Source: Actinobacillus delphinicola
GTDB lineage: Bacteria > Pseudomonadota > Gammaproteobacteria > Enterobacterales > Pasteurellaceae
Direction: 5' to 3'
DNA: 64,000 bases
Assembly (NCBI RefSeq): GCF_900638385.1
Contig: NZ_LR134510.1
Span: forward strand, 868,001 to 932,000
Shown here: positions 15,661 to 24,050 of the stretch, piece after piece
How positions within the stretch are numbered: the first letter of the stretch is position 1
Layout: each line of letters opens with the position of its first letter
Notes under the pieces: model-generated
Seen by the model: only the letters and a program-made list of their open reading frames with translations
Databases searched by the model: none
What the model was told of the DNA's origin: nothing
Position numbers and translations under genes: made by a program

Positions 15661-15924
15661 ATGCTCGACAAAATAAATACTGAGCTATTTCAGATGTTTA
15701 AGCAACAAGCAAGCCGTGATACCGCAATGAAAATCAGTGATGATTTACGCAAATCGGGTGCGATTGCAGGTGTTGGACTTATTGGCCTATTTGTCCAAGA
15801 TAATAAATTTAGTATTATTGGCGGTAGTATTTTAATTGTAATTGGATTACTATCGTGGGGCGTAGGTATAGCATTTGCTCACTTTGGTGCGGTTATAACT
15901 GAACAAATGGAGGACAAACAATGA
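15661..15924 (+). CDS. Small membrane protein of leader cluster A
   Basis: 87 residues. The ATG at 15661 is chosen because AAGGAG lies just upstream; an in-frame ATG at 15646 falls inside the leader. A helical soluble N-terminus (about 1-35) is followed by two membrane segments (GAIAGVGLIGLFV and IIGGSILIVIGLLSWGVGIA). Not recognised. The next tiny gene overlaps its stop by four bases, so the two may form a membrane pair. Confidence 0.68.
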   Translation: MLDKINTELFQMFKQQASRDTAMKISDDLRKSGAIAGVGLIGLFVQDNKFSIIGGSILIVIGLLSWGVGIAFAHFGAVITEQMEDKQ

Positions 15925-16043
15925 TTCATATTTTGCAGTTCGGATTACCGATATTATTGATTATCGTTTTGTCATTCATTCTTACGGTGCTGATTTATGC
16001 TATTAAAAAGCAGCATGAAACGGTAAAACATAAAACTCAGTAA
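15921..16043 (+). CDS. 40-residue single-span membrane peptide
   Basis: ATG overlaps the previous stop (ATGA) and has GGAGGAC upstream. The product begins MIHILQFGLPILLIIVLSFI, one membrane helix, then a short basic tail (KKQHETVKHKTQ). No homologue recognised. The overlap, ribosome site and following terminator support it as a real coupled gene, last in leader cluster A. Confidence 0.62.
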   Translation: MIHILQFGLPILLIIVLSFILTVLIYAIKKQHETVKHKTQ

Positions 16044-16052
16044 ATTATCTAT

Positions 16053-16079
16053 AAAGCCCCATAATATGGGGCTTTTTTA
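16053..16079 (+). terminator. Terminator after leader cluster A
   Basis: AAGCCCCAT-aat-ATGGGGCTT hairpin followed by a T run, 10 bases after the last small gene. Confidence 0.88.
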
Positions 16080-16145
16080 TTCCTCAATACCTTAATTGTT
16101 CTTCAGTTTTTTAGTAAGTTTTTTTTGCGTAGATTGCCAAAATTC

Positions 16146-16163
16146 TCTAAATTTTTTGTTTAA
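16146..16163 (+). promoter_or_regulatory. AT motif upstream of transfer operon 1
   Basis: TCTAAATTTTTTGTTTAA ends 67 bases before the first transfer gene. Near-identical motifs end 62 bases before the gene at 21143 and 60 bases before the gene at 35300. A shared promoter or activator site for the transfer operons is inferred. Confidence 0.45.
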
Positions 16164-16229
16164 TTTTTGGATGTCTAAAAGCACTTTTTTTGCAACACTT
16201 GTTGGGTTTTAATCCATAAGGAATGTTTT

Positions 16230-16811
16230 ATGAAAAAAGTACTTTTAATTTTATTGCCGCTAACTTTAGTGGCTTGTGCACCAAAACCGCATCATCGTGT
16301 TTCTTCGCCACTACAAACATCCCCGTTACCAGCCACATCGTTACCGTCCGCCTCAATGGTACAACTCGGTATTATCAATTTTGAAAAGGTCGATCCTGAT
16401 ATTTATACTACGCCTAAAACATCTCCTGAAGTTATTCAAAATGGACGATACACTTTAGTTAGTTCTTCTCCTATTGGAGGACAAAAATATTTACTGCAAC
16501 AGTTTGTTAATTTGAAGTTGCCACTAAAACGATATTTTACAGTACAGCAGGGCTTAGAACAGGTACTTAAAGGCACGGGATATAGTCTATGCTCTGGGTT
16601 TTCTGCAAATAAAATGCAATTCTTATTTAACCGACCATTACCCGTCGTACATTATCATTTCAACACCATGCCATTAAAAGATGCCTTACAAATGCTCGTA
16701 GGGAGTGCGTATCGCTTGGTTGCAAATGAATCTCGCCGTGAGGTGTGTTTTATGCCACGTGATGAACTCACCGTAACAACCCCTCTTATGGCAATAAAAG
16801 GAGTGAAATAA
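16230..16811 (+). CDS. PilL_N-type transfer lipoprotein (TIGR03748-like)
   Basis: 193 residues. A signal peptide ends at a lipobox (LTLVACAPKP, Cys near residue 16), so it is a lipoprotein. The C-terminal half (LKRYFTVQQGLEQVLKGTGYSLCSG, then PLPVVHYHFNTMPLKDALQMLVGSAYRLV) matches the PilL N-terminal family of ICE transfer regions and resembles a secretin-associated STN fold. First gene of transfer operon 1; its stop overlaps the next start. It is expected at the periplasmic side of the outer envelope. Confidence 0.8.
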   Translation: MKKVLLILLPLTLVACAPKPHHRVSSPLQTSPLPATSLPSASMVQLGIINFEKVDPDIYTTPKTSPEVIQNGRYTLVSSSPIGGQKYLLQQFVNLKLPLKRYFTVQQGLEQVLKGTGYSLCSGFSANKMQFLFNRPLPVVHYHFNTMPLKDALQMLVGSAYRLVANESRREVCFMPRDELTVTTPLMAIKGVK

Positions 16812-17548
16812 TGCGTAAAATGCTATGTGTAGGTGTTATAGGTATCTATACGGTATTTGCCCATGCTATAGATGTAAACACCGTAAATGCGATACAAGCA
16901 AAAGCGATTAATACTGCTACAGCACAATCAACACGCCAAAACACCTTAGTCAATGAAACAGAGCCTGCCTATTTACAGTGGGGATTGGATAAAGAAGATT
17001 GGACGGAATTTCAAAAAATTACTCAAGATGTTCGTCAATATTGGACCCCACATTTAGACCCGCTAACAACGTTAGGGGTATCAACGGATGATCCCGTAAA
17101 ACGCATGAAATACGCTCGTCTTTTAGCCAAGAAAGAGCATGACCGAGTAGAGCGGGAATTAGCATTTCAACGTGCTTATGATCAGGCCTTTAAAGAACTT
17201 TATCCTAGAGAGCAGATGTTTGACATGTCAAAAATTCATTCAACTTCTAATACGCCTGAAAAAATGGGACGTATTCGTTATTTTGTTCGATTAATAGATT
17301 GTGCAACGTGTAGCGAGGATTTTAAACGTTTGCAACAAGCCTATCCAACATCGCCGATTGATATATATTTTGTTGGTAAAGCAACCAATGAGGGTATTCG
17401 AGAATGGGCCAAAGCGGAAAATATTAAAGTAGCTGATGTTAATTCTGGCACTATTACTTTGAATTACGATAGAGGGGCGTGGTTTACTCACAGTAAAGGG
17501 AAAATGCCTATTGCGTTTTCTAGTAATTGGTTACCACTTACTTATTAG
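16811..17548 (+). CDS. ICE transfer protein, PFL_4693 (TIGR03759) family
   Basis: 245 residues with a signal peptide (RKMLCVGVIGIYTVFAHA). The family core is visible: DWTEFQKITQDVRQYWTPHLDPLTTLGVSTDD and RVERELAFQRAYDQAFKEL. The C-terminal half has a CxxC (DCATCSED) in a thioredoxin-like setting. Periplasmic. It overlaps the preceding lipoprotein stop by one base and is part of the conserved tfc/PFL gene order. Role in mating-pair apparatus assembly is inferred from the family. Confidence 0.82.
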   Translation: MRKMLCVGVIGIYTVFAHAIDVNTVNAIQAKAINTATAQSTRQNTLVNETEPAYLQWGLDKEDWTEFQKITQDVRQYWTPHLDPLTTLGVSTDDPVKRMKYARLLAKKEHDRVERELAFQRAYDQAFKELYPREQMFDMSKIHSTSNTPEKMGRIRYFVRLIDCATCSEDFKRLQQAYPTSPIDIYFVGKATNEGIREWAKAENIKVADVNSGTITLNYDRGAWFTHSKGKMPIAFSSNWLPLTY

Positions 17549-17557
17549 AGGGATAAT

Positions 17558-18136
17558 ATGCATTTTAAAAAAATTTTACTCTTTATCGCTATTATTCCAG
17601 CGTTACTCAATACAGCTTTGGCAGATTTTTCTGAAACAATGCCACGTCAACAATTAAATGTGTTAGCAGATTATGGCGGGGAAAGTATTATTTCATTTTA
17701 TGATGCGATAGCACCAAGTCGCTATGATGATGCCAAGTCACCCTACACTAAAGATACTTATAAACCCACGCTAGAAGATTATTTTCCTCTGTCATCTCCT
17801 AATTGGACTTTTGGATATGTGGCCGTGAGAAAAAGTGATTTTCCCCCTGTTGAACCTTTTTTTATTATTGGGGGAGATAAAAAATCTTTATCCTGGTTAA
17901 AGGCTAATCGTGAACGCCTTTCAGCTTTAAATGCACTTGGTTTGATGATGAATATTCCAAATGAAGAAGCATTATTCGCTGCACGTGCGATAGTTCCAAC
18001 GCTTTCAATTATGCCATATCAAGATAAGGCTAATTTACTCCAGCAACGATTACAGCTAAATCATTACCCTGTATTGATTTTGCCGAACTTTATTGGGAGT
18101 AATTTAGATGAATTACGAGAGGTTATAAAACCATGA
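17558..18136 (+). CDS. ICE transfer protein, PFL_4695 (TIGR03765) family
   Basis: 192 residues with a signal peptide (LLFIAIIPALLNTALA). Family features: LADYGGESIISFYDAI, PFFIIGGDKKSLSWLKANRERLSALNALGLM and LNHYPVLILPNFIG. Periplasmic. Between the PFL_4693-type gene and traD, overlapping the latter by four bases. Function in the transfer apparatus is not defined. Confidence 0.82.
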   Translation: MHFKKILLFIAIIPALLNTALADFSETMPRQQLNVLADYGGESIISFYDAIAPSRYDDAKSPYTKDTYKPTLEDYFPLSSPNWTFGYVAVRKSDFPPVEPFFIIGGDKKSLSWLKANRERLSALNALGLMMNIPNEEALFAARAIVPTLSIMPYQDKANLLQQRLQLNHYPVLILPNFIGSNLDELREVIKP

Positions 18137-20262
18137 GTGATCGTTATTTATTGGAAGCCTTATTACGCCCACCTGTAGAGTTTTATACAGCAGGAATTTG
18201 TTTTTTAGCGGGGATACTTAGTCTTATGTCTCCTTGGGTGCTTGCCTTGACACCAAGTATTGGAATAGGCATTACCATATTATGTTGGAGCATCGCAGTA
18301 CGACGTTTTTTTCAAGGATGGAAGATTGTGAAATATCATCGTAATTTAAAGCGTTTGCCTGTGTATAAAATGTCAAGTAAACAAATTCCTGTAGGTAGAA
18401 AATTTTTATTTCTTGGTAAAGGCTTTCGTTGGTTACCTAAACATACCCAACGACTCTATGATTGTTTTACTTCGGCAGGGGAAAAGTATACTCAACCATC
18501 AAAACTTTTTACTTGGGTTCGTGAGTTTGAAAAAACGCATCAGGATAGTTTCCTTGCAAGATTAACAAGTAAAGATTCAAGGTTTAATCCTTTCCGACCT
18601 CTCCCGCCTGTTGAAGGTATTCCAGCCATTCATGGTATTGAAACGAATGAGGTAAACGTGACGGTTCCGTTGAGTAGTCGAGTAGGTCACATGCTTGTTT
18701 TAGGTACCACAAGGGTAGGTAAAACACGTTTAGCAGAGCTTTTTATTACTCAAGATATTCATCGAGGACGCACTTTTAATGAACGAGAGGTCGTGATTTT
18801 TTTCGATCCCAAGGGGGATGCAGACATTCTTAAACGTATGTATACCGAAGCCAAACGTGCAGGGCGTGATAAAGAGTTTTATGTATTTCATTTAGGCTGG
18901 CCTGATATTTCAGCTCGTTATAATGCTGTAGGACGTTTCAATAAAATTACTGAAGTAGCTAGCCGTATTTCAGGACAATTGAGTGGTGCAGGGAATAGTG
19001 CGGCTTTTAAAGAGTTTGCGTGGCGGTTTGTCAATATTATCTCTCGTGCATTAGTGGAATTAGGGCGTCGTCCTAACTACGATCAAATTGCCCGCTATGT
19101 ACGCTCTATTGATACATTATTTTTAGATTATGCTAAATTTTATTTTGACAAAAAAGACCCACAAATTTGGCAAGCTATCGCCCAGCTTGCCACGCAAATT
19201 GACCAAAAAAATTTATCATTTGCCATGAAGGGACGAAATGAAATGGTCATTGCGATAGATCAGTATATCCGCTCAGAAAAAATTTACGATCCTGTTTTAG
19301 ATGGGTTAGCTTCTGCGGTACGCTATGACAAAACTTACTTTGATAAAATTGTCGCTAGTCTTTTGCCCTTATTAGAAAAACTTACCTCAGGGAAAGTGGC
19401 TGAATTATTATCACCTGATTACACCGATATTTTAGATGAACGCCCTATTTTTGATTGGGAAGAAATTATTCGTAAACGTGGCATTGTTTACATTGGATTA
19501 GATGCCTTATCAGATTTAACTGTGGCCAGTGCCGTAGGGAATTCTATGTTTGCAGATTTAGTTTCAATGGCGGGACACATCTACAAATTCGGTATCAGTG
19601 AAGGCTTACCTCAAGATCTGAATCAAAAACATCTCACTATTCCAATTAACGTGCATTGTGATGAGTTTAATGAACTAATCGGAGATGAATTTATTCCTCT
19701 GATCAATAAAGGGGGCGGTGCAGGCGTGCAGGTTACGGCCTATACACAAACTATTTCTGATATTAAAGCCCGCATTGGTGATGCAGCTAAAGCGGGACAA
19801 ATAGTCGGTAACTTTAACTCCATGGTGATGTTACGGGTTAAAGAACAAGCTACGGCTGAGATTTTAACAAAAAATTTGCATGAGGTACGTGTGCTTGATG
19901 TCATGGCATTATCCAGCACCTCAGATTCAAGTGAAACTGGTACAAGTGAACATTTCGGCTCAAATACAGGTGATAGGGTAAGTGCGACACAACGTCCCAT
20001 GCTATCTACGGCAGATATTACTAATCTTCCTAAAGGGCAAGCCTTTGCATTGATTGAAGGCTCTCAACTATGGAAAATTCGTATGCCACTTCCTGTGAAA
20101 GATAAAGATGAGTTCATGCCTGAAGATTTACAAACCTTAGCGAAATACATGCGGGATAATTACAGTTCAACTGACGCTTGGTGGGAAGGAGTCAATAATT
20201 TTCAGCCCAATACTGAAGCGGTAGCCGCTTTTGAAGAATTAAATAAAACGACATTGGATTAG
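18133..20262 (+). CDS. traD: Type IV coupling protein TraD
   Basis: 709 residues. Two N-terminal membrane segments (about 15-60) anchor it in the inner membrane. The cytoplasmic ATPase has Walker A (LGTTRVGKTRLAE near residue 195) and a Walker B-like region (NVHCDEFNEL near residue 515). It should link the relaxase-DNA complex to the secretion channel. Long form of the TIGR03743 type found in SXT- and PFGI-like elements. Overlaps the PFL_4695-type gene. Confidence 0.92.
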   Translation: MSDRYLLEALLRPPVEFYTAGICFLAGILSLMSPWVLALTPSIGIGITILCWSIAVRRFFQGWKIVKYHRNLKRLPVYKMSSKQIPVGRKFLFLGKGFRWLPKHTQRLYDCFTSAGEKYTQPSKLFTWVREFEKTHQDSFLARLTSKDSRFNPFRPLPPVEGIPAIHGIETNEVNVTVPLSSRVGHMLVLGTTRVGKTRLAELFITQDIHRGRTFNEREVVIFFDPKGDADILKRMYTEAKRAGRDKEFYVFHLGWPDISARYNAVGRFNKITEVASRISGQLSGAGNSAAFKEFAWRFVNIISRALVELGRRPNYDQIARYVRSIDTLFLDYAKFYFDKKDPQIWQAIAQLATQIDQKNLSFAMKGRNEMVIAIDQYIRSEKIYDPVLDGLASAVRYDKTYFDKIVASLLPLLEKLTSGKVAELLSPDYTDILDERPIFDWEEIIRKRGIVYIGLDALSDLTVASAVGNSMFADLVSMAGHIYKFGISEGLPQDLNQKHLTIPINVHCDEFNELIGDEFIPLINKGGGAGVQVTAYTQTISDIKARIGDAAKAGQIVGNFNSMVMLRVKEQATAEILTKNLHEVRVLDVMALSSTSDSSETGTSEHFGSNTGDRVSATQRPMLSTADITNLPKGQAFALIEGSQLWKIRMPLPVKDKDEFMPEDLQTLAKYMRDNYSSTDAWWEGVNNFQPNTEAVAAFEELNKTTLD

Positions 20263-20271
20263 GGGGTGAAA

Positions 20272-20964
20272 ATGGCAGAAGAAAGCATAGAACGTACACA
20301 GAAAAAACCGAAAGGCGCATTCCATATTCCTTGCGATATCCTTAAAACCTTATTGGTATCATTAGTATTAAGCATAATTGTTGAGTGGCTTTGTATAGCG
20401 TTTATTTGGCCTGAACAAGGTTACATGCATAGTAAAAAAATCATGATGGAAGAGTTTCAATTTTTTTCTCAAGATTTCCAGCAAAGTATTTTATATGCCA
20501 ATCCAGTTATATTGGGGAAATGGGTATTGAACCAAACGTATTATTGGTTATTTCAATTCACAGGTATAGAACAGTGGCTACAAAATCCAGGAAGTAATGA
20601 GTTTATGCATACTATTGCATATTACTTAAATAGTTATATTCAATCAGCGTTATATGTTACGATGACGTTCATTATCCGTGTATTGATTATTTTATTTACC
20701 TCACCTTTTTTCCTATTAGCAGGGCTAATAGGATTGGTTGAGGGATTAGTGCAGCGGGATTTACGCCGATTTGGGATTGGGCGTGAATCGGCTTTTAAAT
20801 ATCATCATGCCAAAAAGTGGGTTATGCCATCAATGCTTGTAGCGTGGGTGATTTATTTAAGTGTGCCTTTTAGCGTTCATCCAAATATCATTTTGATTCC
20901 TGCAGGTCTCTTATTTGGATTAACCATTGCCTTTACTGTCACTAATTTTAAAAAATACCTATAA
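20272..20964 (+). CDS. ICE membrane protein, PFL_4697 (TIGR03747) family
   Basis: About 230 residues from the ATG at 20272, preceded by GGGGG; a GTG at 20266 is an alternative. Several membrane segments (LLVSLVLSIIVEWLCIAFIWP, ALYVTMTFIIRVLIILFTSPFFLLAGLIG, LVAWVIYLSVPF) and the loop LVQRDLRRFGIGRESAF typical of the family that accompanies traD. Integral inner-membrane partner of the coupling protein. Last gene of transfer operon 1. Confidence 0.82.
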   Translation: MAEESIERTQKKPKGAFHIPCDILKTLLVSLVLSIIVEWLCIAFIWPEQGYMHSKKIMMEEFQFFSQDFQQSILYANPVILGKWVLNQTYYWLFQFTGIEQWLQNPGSNEFMHTIAYYLNSYIQSALYVTMTFIIRVLIILFTSPFFLLAGLIGLVEGLVQRDLRRFGIGRESAFKYHHAKKWVMPSMLVAWVIYLSVPFSVHPNIILIPAGLLFGLTIAFTVTNFKKYL

Positions 20965-20989
20965 TAATAGTTTTCATATGACTCCGTCT

Positions 20990-21016
20990 GCCCCTCTCCA
21001 AGGGGCTTTTTTTTTT
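20990..21016 (+). terminator. Terminator of transfer operon 1
   Basis: GCCCCT-ctcca-AGGGGC hairpin followed by a long T run. Confidence 0.9.
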
Positions 21017-21064
21017 CTAAAAGCTATTTCAAAAAAATCAAGTAAAAATTAAACAAAACTAAAA

Positions 21065-21081
21065 TCTAATTTTTTGTTTAA
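21065..21081 (+). promoter_or_regulatory. AT motif upstream of transfer operon 2
   Basis: TCTAATTTTTTGTTTAA, nearly identical to the motif at 16146 and placed 62 bases before the next start codon. Confidence 0.45.
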
Positions 21082-21142
21082 AAAAAAGATTCCCTTCTAC
21101 ATAATTCCTGCGACAAAGGCATCACAGGAGAACAAGAACATC

Positions 21143-21478
21143 ATGTCGATCATCAAAAAAACATCATGCATTTCATTATGTATTTTTGGGATATTCGGGA
21201 TTGCTCAAACGAGTTTTGCTACTGAAGCTGAACAGTTGACTCAAGCAATGCGCCAGCTCGATTCTGTAAAAGCGGCTTTATTGCGTGCTAAAACAGCGGC
21301 TAACCTTGAAAGCACACAGATACAAAAACGTGCTGTTTTTCTTTATCCACAAGCGTTAGATGACGTAGCCACAATGAAAAAAGCGATAAGTGATTATTTA
21401 AATCCGAACCGCATTCAACCTCGGAATCCTCAACAATATAAAACCTTATCGGTAGATTTAACCTATATCAAAAAGTAA
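21143..21478 (+). CDS. RAQPRD-family ICE protein (TIGR01690)
   Basis: 111 residues from ATG 21143 with AGGAG upstream; the frame opens earlier (21074) without a good ribosome site. It has a signal peptide (SLCIFGIFGIAQTSFA) and the family signature in altered form (NRIQPRNPQQY in place of RAQPRDP). A small periplasmic protein that heads the pilus/channel gene block in this ICE class. Function not defined. Confidence 0.82.
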   Translation: MSIIKKTSCISLCIFGIFGIAQTSFATEAEQLTQAMRQLDSVKAALLRAKTAANLESTQIQKRAVFLYPQALDDVATMKKAISDYLNPNRIQPRNPQQYKTLSVDLTYIKK

Positions 21479-21487
21479 GGGGAAAAT

Positions 21488-21733
21488 GTGACTGATAAAA
21501 ATGCAATGATTGCTGGATTTGAGGCGGGAAGTGGTATGCCAGTCAATGGACCCGATGGGCTCAGTACGTTTTTAAAGGGGACACTTGCTGCCGTACTGTT
21601 ACTCATTATGGCCTACATTGTTATTTCGCTCTATCAGGATCTGCAACAAGGTAATACGGGTTTAAATAATGTGATGTGGATTGTCGTGCGTGTGATAGTG
21701 CTTATTTCTATCACGTTCAGTGTTTTTATATAA
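21488..21733 (+). CDS. ICE membrane protein, PFL_4701 (TIGR03758) family
   Basis: 81 residues from a GTG; an ATG two bases earlier would stop at once. Two membrane segments (LAAVLLLIMAYIVISLY and MWIVVRVIVLISITFSVFI) and the position between RAQPRD and PFL_4702 fit this small family, likely related to pilin or VirB3-type subunits. Length matches the family. Confidence 0.78.
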   Translation: MTDKNAMIAGFEAGSGMPVNGPDGLSTFLKGTLAAVLLLIMAYIVISLYQDLQQGNTGLNNVMWIVVRVIVLISITFSVFI

Positions 21734-21754
21734 ATTTATTCTTGAGGATTTTTT

Positions 21755-22117
21755 ATGTTCAAAAAAATTTCAACTCTTTCAACGCTATTCCAGCGTATCT
21801 GCTTAACGCTTACTGGGTTTGTTCTCTCCACGATGCCTGCTTTAGCCGCTTTACCTGCTATTGAAGCACCAGAAAGTAATCGTGGAAAAGGCTTAATGGG
21901 GCAAATCAAAGGGTACACTGCTGATGGCATTATTTTTGGAGGATTGATTGTGGCTGCTGTGGCTTTTCTAATTGTAGCAGGCGCTGCGCTTTCAACCTTT
22001 AAAGAGGTGCAAACAGGTAAAAAACAGTGGGGTGATTTTGGGGCCATTGTTGCGGTAGGCGTTATTTTACTCGTTGTTATTATCTGGCTTGCCAGTGAAG
22101 CAGCAAAAATTATTTAA
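21755..22117 (+). CDS. ICE membrane protein, PFL_4702 (TIGR03745) family; pilin-like
   Basis: 120 residues with a signal peptide (LTLTGFVLSTMPALAALP) and two later membrane segments (ADGIIFGGLIVAAVAFLIVAGA and IVAVGVILLVVIIWLASEA). The layout, leader plus two hydrophobic helices around a short basic loop, resembles VirB2/TraA pilins, and the family is the proposed pilin of type G systems. Channel or pilus subunit is the likely role. Confidence 0.8.
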   Translation: MFKKISTLSTLFQRICLTLTGFVLSTMPALAALPAIEAPESNRGKGLMGQIKGYTADGIIFGGLIVAAVAFLIVAGAALSTFKEVQTGKKQWGDFGAIVAVGVILLVVIIWLASEAAKII

Positions 22118-22144
22118 CTTAATGGATTTTGCCCAAGGTATTGT

Positions 22145-22513
22145 ATGCAGGACAATAAAACGATTTTATTTCTACCCGACCGTTTAAATCGAAAGCCACC
22201 TGTCGTTAGCGGGATGACGTTTACTGAATTGATGTCAGTTATTGGTATCTCTGCCATTATCGGTTTATTTCTAGGTTTACTGGTGATATTCGTCTTTCAC
22301 ATTACTTGGGCAGTTGTTCCCACCGTTATGGTTATTTTTGCGCTGATAGGATTGAAATTTGGCGGAAGCCTGATTGCTCGCCTAAAACGAGGCAAGCCTG
22401 AAACCTGGCTTGAACGTTATGTTGCTTATCGCTTAAACCCAAGTGCTTTCATTACAAAAGAACAACATTGGGGTATTCATCGAATTTATTCTACATCGAA
22501 AAGGAAGAAATAA
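22145..22513 (+). CDS. ICE transfer membrane protein, TIGR03750 family
   Basis: 122 residues. MTFTELMSVIGISAIIGLFLGLLVIF and WAVVPTVMVIFALIGLKFGG give two membrane segments, followed by a basic cytoplasmic tail (LKRGKPETWLERYVAYRL). This matches the TIGR03750 family, a TraL/VirB3-like protein. Its stop codon overlaps the next start (TAATG). Confidence 0.8.
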   Translation: MQDNKTILFLPDRLNRKPPVVSGMTFTELMSVIGISAIIGLFLGLLVIFVFHITWAVVPTVMVIFALIGLKFGGSLIARLKRGKPETWLERYVAYRLNPSAFITKEQHWGIHRIYSTSKRKK

Positions 22514-23145
22514 TGTCTAAATACCGAAATGCGTTGAATAGTGAGCGTTTCCATATCCAATCACTCAGAATTGTGATTGTGTGCATGACCATCATTTGTG
22601 CCGTACTGGGTTATGGCTGGTACAACGCACCTAAACATTTAACTATTTATAATCCCCCAGATTTACGTTCAGGCTCAACACGAGCTTGGTGGGAAATACC
22701 GCCAGCTAATGTATATAGTTTTGCATTTTACATCTTCCAACAACTCAATCGTTGGCCTACCGATGGAGAAAAGGACTATATCAATAATATTCATAAATTA
22801 AAGCCTTTTTTAACACCGCAATGTTACACCTATTTAGAAACGGATTACCAGAAACGCTTATCTGCTGATGAATTACAAGGGCGTAGTCGAGGGGTGTATG
22901 AAATTCCAGGACGAGGTTTTAGTGATGACCGTGTGCGTGTCAATTCTCAAAATAACTGGGATGTCACCTTAGACTTAGCCACCGATGAATATTACCTCGA
23001 CAATCCAGTAAAACGAGTATTAGTGCGTTATCCCCTCAATGTTGTGCGCTATGACGTTGATCCTGAATTAAATCCATGGGGATTAGCACTGAATTGTTAT
23101 GCGGCTACGCCAAAACGTATTGAGCTAAAACCAAGTGAAAAATAG
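22513..23145 (+). CDS. ICE transfer protein, PFL_4703 (TIGR03746); VirB8-like
   Basis: 210 residues from ATG 22513, which overlaps the preceding stop. One N-terminal membrane segment (IVIVCMTIICAVLGYGWYNAP) and a periplasmic domain (YSFAFYIFQQLNRWPTDGEKDYINNI, then VRVNSQNNWDVTLDLATDEYY) typical of this TraE/VirB8-like family that links channel subunits. An earlier in-frame ATG at 22468 lies inside the upstream gene and is not needed. Confidence 0.82.
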   Translation: MSKYRNALNSERFHIQSLRIVIVCMTIICAVLGYGWYNAPKHLTIYNPPDLRSGSTRAWWEIPPANVYSFAFYIFQQLNRWPTDGEKDYINNIHKLKPFLTPQCYTYLETDYQKRLSADELQGRSRGVYEIPGRGFSDDRVRVNSQNNWDVTLDLATDEYYLDNPVKRVLVRYPLNVVRYDVDPELNPWGLALNCYAATPKRIELKPSEK

Positions 23146-23171
23146 TGAATTGTAGATAATTAGGAAAACGA

Positions 23172-24047
23172 ATGAAAAAACTGTTGACTGTAAAAGTAAT
23201 GCATATCATGACAACCACATGGATGATGATCGCATTATGTATAGGGAGTAGTGTCAGTTTAAATGCCGTTGCTGACGAATTTGCTCACTGGGACAAACGT
23301 CCTATCACGGTGCGTTTAAATGTTGGACAAGAGCGTATTGTCAGTGTAGGTAAAGATGTACAGGTGGGGATCCCAGCATCAATTAATCGCTTAGTCCGAG
23401 TACAAAATAATGATGGCAATATCTACTTCAAAGCCAGTGCGCCTTTTTCAAGTACACGGGTGTCATTACGTGATATTAAGACAGGCAAACTTATTTTGTT
23501 AGATGTTGTTGCAACTGATCAAGGTAAAGATTATGAATATGAGCCACTCGTGATTACTTATGGTGATAATACCACCGAAAGTAATGATAGTAATGCGAAT
23601 CTTCCAGAAACGCCAGCTAAAACAGAAATAACGGCTCAAATCCCGCCACGTATTGAATTACCTCAAACGGCATTACCCATTCCTGCAGCCTTAACACGCT
23701 ATGCAGCACAATCCCTTTATGCGCCTATCCGTACCATTGAAAAATTAGAAGGGGTACATCGTGTTGCCATGAAATTGCCAAACCATTTGCCGACCTTAAT
23801 CCCCAATTTACAACTCCGTATCACACCACTAGAAAGTTGGGGTATGGGGGAATATGTTGTAACCGCTATAAAAATACAAAATCTTGCACATCATAAGATA
23901 CAACTTGATCCACGTTACCTACAGGGTCGTTTTTATGCTGCGACATTCCAACATAACTGGTTAGGTCAATATGGCACATTAGAAGATACCACGGTTTTGT
24001 ACTTAGTCACGAAAGGCAAGCTCACCATGGCTATGATTGAGGGGTAA
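23172..24047 (+). CDS. ICE transfer protein, PFL_4704 (TIGR03749); TraK/VirB9-like
   Basis: 291 residues with a signal peptide ending near AVADEFAHWD. The early region (RPITVRLNVGQERIVSVGKDVQVGIP and SSTRVSLRDIKTGKLILLDVVA) resembles the TraK/secretin-like N-domain, and the C-terminal part has KIQLDPRYLQGRFYAATFQ. Periplasmic or outer-membrane channel component expected next to the VirB10-like gene. Only three bases separate it from that gene. Confidence 0.82.
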   Translation: MKKLLTVKVMHIMTTTWMMIALCIGSSVSLNAVADEFAHWDKRPITVRLNVGQERIVSVGKDVQVGIPASINRLVRVQNNDGNIYFKASAPFSSTRVSLRDIKTGKLILLDVVATDQGKDYEYEPLVITYGDNTTESNDSNANLPETPAKTEITAQIPPRIELPQTALPIPAALTRYAAQSLYAPIRTIEKLEGVHRVAMKLPNHLPTLIPNLQLRITPLESWGMGEYVVTAIKIQNLAHHKIQLDPRYLQGRFYAATFQHNWLGQYGTLEDTTVLYLVTKGKLTMAMIEG

Positions 24048-24050
24048 AAA

